Source: Terebella lapidaria (taxonomy: Eukaryota > Annelida > Polychaeta > Terebellida > Terebellidae). Taken from it: a stretch of DNA of 64,000 nt. The stretch lies in assembly GCA_949152475.1 (NCBI GenBank), contig OX424566.1, forward strand, positions 29,984,423-30,048,422, given 5' to 3'. Under the pieces are notes generated by a model. The model was given only the letters and a program-made list of their open reading frames with translations, was not told the DNA's origin and did not search any database. Shown here piece after piece: positions 58,790 to 64,000 of this stretch (position 1 is its first letter; every line of letters starts with the position of its first letter). Position numbers and translations under genes: made by a program.

Positions 58790-61308
58790 TCACCAATCTC
58801 CTCGATTAGTCGACTCAAGCGCTCCTCCTTGGTCCGAGGTGGCGGCCGATCTGGACACTGGTACTTCCGATGACCCGGCTTCCCACAGTACCAACAGTCA
58901 TCTGGTCCCGGCCTAGCGCTTGGTCCCTTGTTCTCAGCAGTGGCGGCCCTCGGCTTGATGGATAGCACCTGCTCACACAGCTCGATTAGTCGATCCAGCT
59001 TCCTGTCTTGGCTCTCAAAGAGCCCCTTGAAGTAGGGAAGTCTGGGTAGACCCGCTACGTTCGGCTGGTTGCTCTGCTGCCCACTGGTGGTAATCTCGCC
59101 TCCCTGCTGGTTCTTCAACAGCTGTAGGACCCGTCCTAGAGCTGGCTCGGAGTCCTCCGACTCTATGGACATCACCGGCTTCCCAGGCTTGGGTTTGACA
59201 CATTCGTACTGGGTCACGAACGCTATGGCCTCCTCCATGGTCTTCATCTTCCTCATGAGCGCCATCACCTTCATGTCCCCATCTGGATGGCCCTTCCAGA
59301 AGTGGTCTAAGGCGATAGCCTCCTGAGCTGCGGAGTTCAGATCCGGATAACCACGGCCGGCCAGTCGCTGCAACTCATAGCCGTACTGCTGGGGTGTCTC
59401 TGCCTTCCTGCGGGTTCTCTGTCCCAAGGTCGCCTTGTAGGACTCCTCCTGACAGTCAGGGTCGAATCGTAGGGTCAGCTTGTCGGTCAGAACGTCGATG
59501 TCCCTCCGGTCTGCAGGACTCAGGCTGGTCAGCATTCGTCGCGCCTCTCCTGTCAAGCTCCCGGCTAAGTAGACGCCCTGTTCCCGCTTGCTCCATCCGT
59601 TGACCTCTGCGATGACGTCAAAGTGGGCCCGGTACACCGGCCACTCTATGGAAGTCCCATCGAACTTGTCAGGGGTCAGCATCTTCCGGTTCCTTCTGCC
59701 GTTCTGATTCCAGACTGTGCTGTCCTCGGACGACGAGTCCTCCTGCCTCCGTCTCGGCCTAGGGCTTCGTCGGTGCAGCGGCGGTCCCCGCCTCGGTGGT
59801 CTCCTCCCCCGTCCTGGGTAACCATGGCTGCTGTCGGTCCCTCCATCAGATGAAGGCCCCTCATCGCCCGATGATGAGAAAGGGTGCTGTCTCCGGCCTC
59901 CCTGGGTGACTGAAATAGAAGCTGGATTTCTCCAGGAGGCTGGCTGTCTCGGTTGTCGACTGGGTGAAGACCTCCCTCTTCCGCGAACGCTGTCTTCCGC
60001 GAACCCTCCGCGAACACTGTCTTCCGCGAACCTTCCGCGAACGGACTCCTCCGCCAACAGCTCCCGAAGAAGTTCTTCCGCGAACAGGCCTCTTCCGCGA
60101 ACGCCGTCTTCCGCGAGTCTTCCGCGAACGGGCTCGTCCGCCAAGATGTCTCGGAGACGTCCCTCCACAAAAGATGCACGTCCGCGAACGCCATCTTCCG
60201 CGAGTCTTCCGCGAACCGGCTCATCCGCGAATGGTCTTCCCCGTCTATTCTGAAAAACTGGAAAGGAAGATTGGTCGCCTGGATCACTCCTTTCGTCGAG
60301 CCGCCGTCTGGGTGAAGACTCCTCTCTTCCGCGAACACTCTCTTCCGCGAGTCGTCCTCGTCCGCGAACGTGGTCGTCCGCGAAGGGCCCTCCCCGGTCA
60401 CAAGCGTCCTCGTCACCAAAGACTCCCCCTCGCCCACGAGCCCGTTCATCCACGAAGGATCCCCGGCTGCAAGCGTCCCTGTCGCCGAAGAATGCCTCTC
60501 GTCCGCGAATGTTCTCTTCCGCGAAAAGTCCTCTCCCTCTCGAGCTGCTCTCTTGGGTCGGAGCCCAAGTAACCCGTCCTCCAGTCACTCCCGTTTGTCG
60601 ACTCGTCACACCCGACCGCTGCCCTGTTGCACCAGACTGCTGCTCTGTTGCACCAGACTGCTGCTGGGACTGGTCCCAAAGCCGTCTCAATGCTGCATTC
60701 TCTGGAGGTGCCACACTTGGACTCTGCTCCGGTAGCTGTAGCCGATCCCTCCTCGCCCAGATTTCGCCGTCCTCCCCGTCCAGATTGACGTACTCCGGTC
60801 CCAGCACTCGTCGGAACTCGGGGCCCCTCCTAACGCTCTCAAGGTAGGTTGACCTCTCCCTGTCTCGATCGTGCTGCCACCCAGAGTCGTGTCTGAAAAG
60901 AAAACGGTTGTCGGGTGTCTGGCTCCGGGGTCTCTGTTGACTAGTCGACTGGCCCATGGAAGGTCTCGACCTCCCTGGTTGCTCCTCACTCGTCGAAACG
61001 TCCCGTCTACCCCTGGCTGTGAAGCTGCTCTTCCGCGAACGGTCGTCTTCCGCGAACGTTGTCTTCCGCGAACGGTCGTCGGCCTCTTCCGCCAAGGTCG
61101 TCTTCCGCGAACGGTTGTCGTCCGCGAACGTCTTCCGCGAACGGTCGTCTTCCGCGAACGTCTTCCGCGAACGGTCGTCTCCCTCTTCCGCAAAGGTCGG
61201 CTTCCGCGAACCGCTGTCTTCCTCGTCCGCAAGTGAGGCCGTCCGCGAAGAGTCTTCCTCTTCACCTCCTGTCTTCCCTGGGGCAGTTTCGTCGTTTTCG
61301 CCGGACAT
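58750..61308 (-). CDS. gag: Gypsy Gag with a repeat-rich disordered N-terminal half
   Basis: 852 residues. Residues about 542-710 look like a Gypsy capsid (KFDGTSIEWPVYRAHFDVIA, LAGSLTGEARRML). A CCHC zinc knuckle lies at 805-818 (C805, C808, H813, C818). The first ~470 residues are low-complexity and dominated by FAEDDRSRK- and VRGRG-type repeats, which are translations of the TTCGCGGAA motif (the reverse complement of TTCCGCGAA) in three different frames. The protein packages element RNA and forms virus-like particles by family knowledge. The start ATG at 61308 lies 64 nt after the 5' LTR, a short leader. At 852 residues it is much longer than usual Gypsy Gags (commonly 250-500), the excess being the repeat region. 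Confidence 0.92.
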   Translation of the reverse strand: MSGENDETAPGKTGGEEEDSSRTASLADEEDSGSRKPTFAEEGDDRSRKTFAEDDRSRKTFADDNRSRKTTLAEEADDRSRKTTFAEDDRSRKSSFTARGRRDVSTSEEQPGRSRPSMGQSTSQQRPRSQTPDNRFLFRHDSGWQHDRDRERSTYLESVRRGPEFRRVLGPEYVNLDGEDGEIWARRDRLQLPEQSPSVAPPENAALRRLWDQSQQQSGATEQQSGATGQRSGVTSRQTGVTGGRVTWAPTQESSSRGRGLFAEENIRGREAFFGDRDACSRGSFVDERARGRGGVFGDEDACDRGGPFADDHVRGRGRLAEESVRGREESSPRRRLDERSDPGDQSSFPVFQNRRGRPFADEPVRGRLAEDGVRGRASFVEGRLRDILADEPVRGRLAEDGVRGRGLFAEELLRELLAEESVRGRFAEDSVRGGFAEDSVRGRGRSSPSRQPRQPASWRNPASISVTQGGRRQHPFSSSGDEGPSSDGGTDSSHGYPGRGRRPPRRGPPLHRRSPRPRRRQEDSSSEDSTVWNQNGRRNRKMLTPDKFDGTSIEWPVYRAHFDVIAEVNGWSKREQGVYLAGSLTGEARRMLTSLSPADRRDIDVLTDKLTLRFDPDCQEESYKATLGQRTRRKAETPQQYGYELQRLAGRGYPDLNSAAQEAIALDHFWKGHPDGDMKVMALMRKMKTMEEAIAFVTQYECVKPKPGKPVMSIESEDSEPALGRVLQLLKNQQGGEITTSGQQSNQPNVAGLPRLPYFKGLFESQDRKLDRLIELCEQVLSIKPRAATAENKGPSARPGPDDCWYCGKPGHRKYQCPDRPPPRTKEERLSRLIEEIGERNSLTDEESENQ
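59985..61245 (-). repeat. Dispersed TTCCGCGAA motif array inside gag
   Basis: Dozens of copies lie in two clusters, about 59985-60530 and 61025-61245, with spacing of varied length that keeps gag in frame. The same 9-11-mer as in the LTR and the ORF3 upstream array. The motif is read as F-A-E, R-S-R-K and V-R-G-R at different places in one protein. Confidence 0.9.
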
Positions 61309-61351
61309 GAGTGATGCTGAGGTTCGTTCCCTGGCAGTAGACCCTCGGGGA

Positions 61352-61369
61352 TCCTGGTCACGTGCACCA
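61352..61369 (-). other. Primer binding site (PBS)
   Basis: On minus, three bases after the 5' LTR, TGGTGCACGTGACCAGGA begins with the TGG expected to pair with a tRNA CCA end. The matching tRNA 3' end would be TCCTGGTCACGTGCACCA. I could not assign the amino acid; the end resembles animal tRNA-His only loosely. Confidence 0.65.
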
Positions 61370-61372
61370 AGT

Positions 61373-62268
61373 TGTGACGTTTGGTAATGACTTGTTTTCG
61401 GTGTGGCCCAAAAAACCTGGTTTCTCTGATCGTATAGACTTTATGTAACTCCCGCTCGTTGTGATTCGAGAGCCGTCACTAAATTGGTGTCCCCCAACGC
61501 TGGTGTATCATCACTCCGTAGCTCACCGGCTTCACTTAGGCAAGAAGCAACTCAGATGTAAATAAATTGAAGATTTATATACATCAAATCAACTTACAAT
61601 TGTATGGCTGGTCACCCACGTGACGTACAAATATGAAGTTCAGACATGGAGCACTGTATGATCACATTTCAAAAATAAATAGTGCACGAGGGCACAACTA
61701 AAAAGAGTTCTTAGCCGGCGGCGTCTCTCTGTCCCTTCCCGTTGAAGTTTCCCGTCCCGCTTAGTCGAATGGTTTCTCCAGGTAGTCGGTCTAAATCCCG
61801 GTTGACTCTAAGGCCCTGAAGAAGGAGTCGTCCGCACGGAGTTCGTCGAGTCCCTTGGCTGTGGCGGTGACGATCTCCCCACGGTCGATGTCGCTGTTGC
61901 AGTGCTCTCAGAGCGGCCGTCCGCTCTCCCTTATATAGCCAGGGTGGCTGCGCGCGCATCTTCGTCCGCGAACGTATCTTCCGCACTCTTCTCCACGTGG
62001 TGAAGACTGCGTCCGCGAACGGTTCTTCCGCGAAGGCTCCTCTTCCGCGAACGGTGCTTCCGCGACTGATGCTTCCGCTGATGATGCTTCCGCAATCGTG
62101 CTTCCGCGAACGGTTCTTCCGCGAACGATGCTTCCGCTGATGATGCTTCCGCAATCGTGCTTCCGTGAACGGTTCTTCCGCGAACGGTGTCTTCGCAAGT
62201 GGACTTTGTAGATCACGTGACCGTTCCTAACGAACGTTTCAGCGCGGCAGTTGCATGGTTTTGTTACA
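61373..62268 (-). repeat. 5' LTR (on the element's strand)
   Basis: 896 bp, with the same content as 51310-52205: repeat array at about 61969-62193 and TATATAAG at 61937-61930. It should drive the genomic transcript leftward through gag and pol. Confidence 0.95.
61930..61937 (-). promoter_or_regulatory. LTR TATA box (5' LTR copy)
   Basis: TATATAAG on minus immediately downstream of the TTCCGCGAACG-type array; the likely core promoter for the gag-pol transcript. Confidence 0.65.
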
Positions 62269-62272
62269 ATAT
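62268..62272. repeat. Target-site duplication, right copy
   Basis: AATAT, pairing with 51305-51309. Confidence 0.75.
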
Positions 62273-62304
62273 TGACCAAGTTGGGACCTGCTGGCAAACA
62301 TGGT

Positions 62305-62625
62305 ACTTTTTACCAGTACCAATTTTCCGTAAGATTGCACCTCAATGGGATAAACCGAGTGTTGACAAATGCAATATCCGGTTTATTCCTTTCTGGTGAT
62401 TTTGCGACATAAGGGTCATGCCGTACAGAACGTCCTACATAGGCTCAAAGTGGTCCCTGATTTCAGCTTGGAGAAAACGGGCGTGTTGACGATATTTCAA
62501 ACGTGTTTGTTTAATTGAGATCAATAGTTGTTTTGCAGTTCTGATTTGTGTCTAATTATCTTGGCTAATGATTGAATTGTATTATTTTCATAGAGTAAGT
62601 GTCCGAGAAGAATATCATTCGTCTG
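62305..62625 (+). repeat. Dispersed repeat shared with 47646-47945
   Basis: The same ordered phrases as the 47.6-kb copy. The LTR element landed within about 40 bp of its recognisable start. Confidence 0.6.
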
Positions 62626-62801
62626 GAAGTATACCTGTTATTGTGCGGCGTTAGCCGTACTATATCTGTTAGTGTAATTTTGACCCCATGGTACTACTGG
62701 TGAGGAGCTTGTCCATGCGTGGACTTATTGCTACCGAATTAAGTCAGCGATGACATTATCCGTATTTTATGTCATAATCTCAGATTACAACAAAGTTAAG
62801 T

Positions 62802-63250
62802 AGCAAATATTGAACAAAGAAAACACACACCTTGGTCATTTGTGGAAAGTGCAACTAAAACACATTTTGGCAAGAATAATGGACGAGTCGACAAACAAAT
62901 GCGAGTAACAATCAATTTTCGCATGGACAAGCTCGGCACCAGTATTGGAGGTACTATGGTAGTGTAAGACCATCTACGAGAATTGTTCTCTGTGAGAGGG
63001 AAGTAGAGAGTTATTACAATACGAGTTCGAGTTACAATACGATTCGAGTTCATTGTTTCATATTGTTATCAAAGCGGACATCTTTGTTGTTATCAAACTA
63101 ATCAATAGGCTTTAAGTTGATTTCCAAATATTGAGCAAGGGAAACACACACCATAGTCCTTTGTGGAAAGTTCAACCAAAACACATTTGGGCAAGAATAA
63201 TGGGCAACTCAACAAAAGAGCAGGTGAGAATCAATTTACGCAACGACATC
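62802..63250 (+). repeat. Diverged tandem duplication, offset about 323 bp
   Basis: 62802-62932 and 63125-63255 share ACACACACC, TTTGTGGAAAGT, AAAACACATTT, GGCAAGAATAATGG and AATCAATTT in order. No ORF of note. Confidence 0.65.
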
Positions 63251-63814
63251 AAAATATTCGACAGGTTGTCATAACGTTCAGGTTCACAATTAGAATTTTC
63301 ATATCACATAGAAACAAGACCCACAATATTTTGTTTGGTTGTTTAACCAAGAAATGGGTTTCGTGTCTACTTATCCTTGATTTTTTTTCGTGTTCACTCG
63401 GCCTCGAGTACTGGTTCTACTCTCCTTTGTCCCTGTGGCCGCACACGTAACCTCAAGTTCTGCTGTTGTGATGCTTGTCCATAATCATTCTCTCCATAAC
63501 GTGTACAAGTTACACGTGTAAAACATACAACTGAACGAAACAAACTGGTAGTAGGAGAAATGGAAGACAACATCCATGTTCTCCAAGAACAAGATCTGCA
63601 GAAAAATAATACTGATCCACTCCCAGTTATCTCACCAAGGAAGGCTAATTTCACCCTCTGATCTCCACAAATATCTTATAATGTTTTCACAAATCATTTA
63701 CTTTTACAAGTTGAAAAGCCATGTGAAATCTACAACTATGCTGATAAAAACTATGTATGTTGTAATGGTTCCAATGTTAAATCAGATTTGCAGTAACCAG
63801 TAATAGGATGGTTA
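63251..63814. other. Intergenic DNA, no gene recognised
   Basis: The ORFs at 63394-63654 (-) and 63576-63803 (+) show no domain. Confidence 0.35.
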
Positions 63815-64000
63815 CTTGGTTTGAAGGTCGAACATGTAAGAAGGGTCATCGGCTGAAATCACTAACTCGTCATATTTCAAATAGTAGTAATTCCCAAACC
63901 ACTGACAAAATCCAATAAAATAATGAACATAAATTATGCCGTATTAATCCGACAGCTTGCGAAGTGTGGGAGATCAGTATCAAGAATTTAGATCGTGGTC
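63815..64000 (+). repeat. Family H partial copy, cut by the window end
   Basis: The GGGTCATCGGCTGAAATCAC and AGTAGTAATTCCCAAACCAC phrases, then ...GATCAGTATCAAGAATTTAG, match 5704-5860 of the intron copy. Confidence 0.65.

Larger units (their letters stand above)
51310..62268 (-). mobile_element. Full-length Ty3/Gypsy LTR retrotransposon with an extra zinc-finger ORF
   Basis: 10,959 bp. LTRs of exactly 896 bp (51310-52205 and 61373-62268) start TGTGACG and end TTACA on plus; read on the element's strand they start TGTAA and end CACA. ATAT flanks both sides, extendable to AATAT (51305-51309, 62268-62272) if one terminal A is shared, which suits the 4-5-bp target duplication of the group. Order 5' to 3' on minus: 5' LTR, PBS, gag, pol (protease, RT, RNase H, integrase), repeat array with TATA box, ORF3, PPT, 3' LTR. 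Gypsy-type pol order (integrase last), a DTG protease, a YLDD RT and a GPY/F integrase end place it in Ty3/Gypsy. All frames are open and the LTRs look identical, so it is a young and perhaps still mobile insertion. There is no envelope-like ORF. Confidence 0.95.

Noticed and set aside
1..64000. CRISPR arrays or bacterial operons
   Set aside because: Introns, SINE, LINE and LTR elements show eukaryotic DNA; the tandem arrays have no regular unique spacers.

Overview
The window is animal (metazoan) nuclear DNA: AT-rich, gene-poor, with GT-AG introns, a tRNA-derived SINE, a CR1/L2-like LINE, relics of DDE transposases and one large, intact-looking Ty3/Gypsy LTR retrotransposon. Frequent TACATGTA-type motifs, AAGGTCA-rich dispersed repeats and one dispersed repeat near 10.54 kb that resembles sequences I associate with bivalves suggest a marine invertebrate, possibly a mollusc. 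This placement is tentative, and no host gene here identifies the species.

Host genes. Two paralogous minus-strand genes encode small four-transmembrane proteins with an MS4A/CD20-like layout. Gene A (7270 to 3916) has six exons, keeps its frame throughout, and ends in a PDZ-ligand-like tail. Gene B (34951 to 32250) has the same six exons, the same phases and two identical exon lengths (57 and 172 nt), but carries an in-frame TAG before its fourth membrane helix. Gene A's third intron holds a full copy of a hairpin-capped dispersed repeat.

1-24 kb is otherwise mostly non-coding. It holds a 348-bp inverted duplication (11455-11802 / 13271-13618) and a decayed SWIM-finger-like gene relic (15.8-17.8 kb) with a perfect 128-bp tandem duplication. 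24-32 kb is a repeat graveyard: a 5'-truncated LINE, an AAGGTCA-rich family, a Tc1/mariner-type transposase relic and a SINE. 35-51 kb holds a 21-bp minisatellite (37.2 kb), a second transposase relic, several diverged direct duplications, a foldback element with perfect 31-bp terminal inverted repeats (46481-47376), and a 1.3-kb inverted copy of the hairpin-capped repeat built of four tandem units.

51310-62268 is the centrepiece: a minus-strand Ty3/Gypsy element with equal 896-bp LTRs that look identical, a target-site duplication, PBS, PPT, gag, a pol in the -1 frame, and, where env would lie, a third ORF. That ORF encodes an acidic N-terminus, an RS/basic stretch, two C2H2 zinc fingers and a C-terminal coiled coil. 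It has its own TATA box about 40 nt upstream, preceded by eight copies of TTCCGCGAACG at 14-15-bp spacing. The same motif array plus TATATAAG sits in the LTR U3 region, and the motif is also spread through the gag coding sequence, where it is read in all three frames. I infer a retrotransposon that may encode its own sequence-specific regulator, with matching arrays in its LTR and in a separate internal promoter. This is the best candidate for an undescribed system here.
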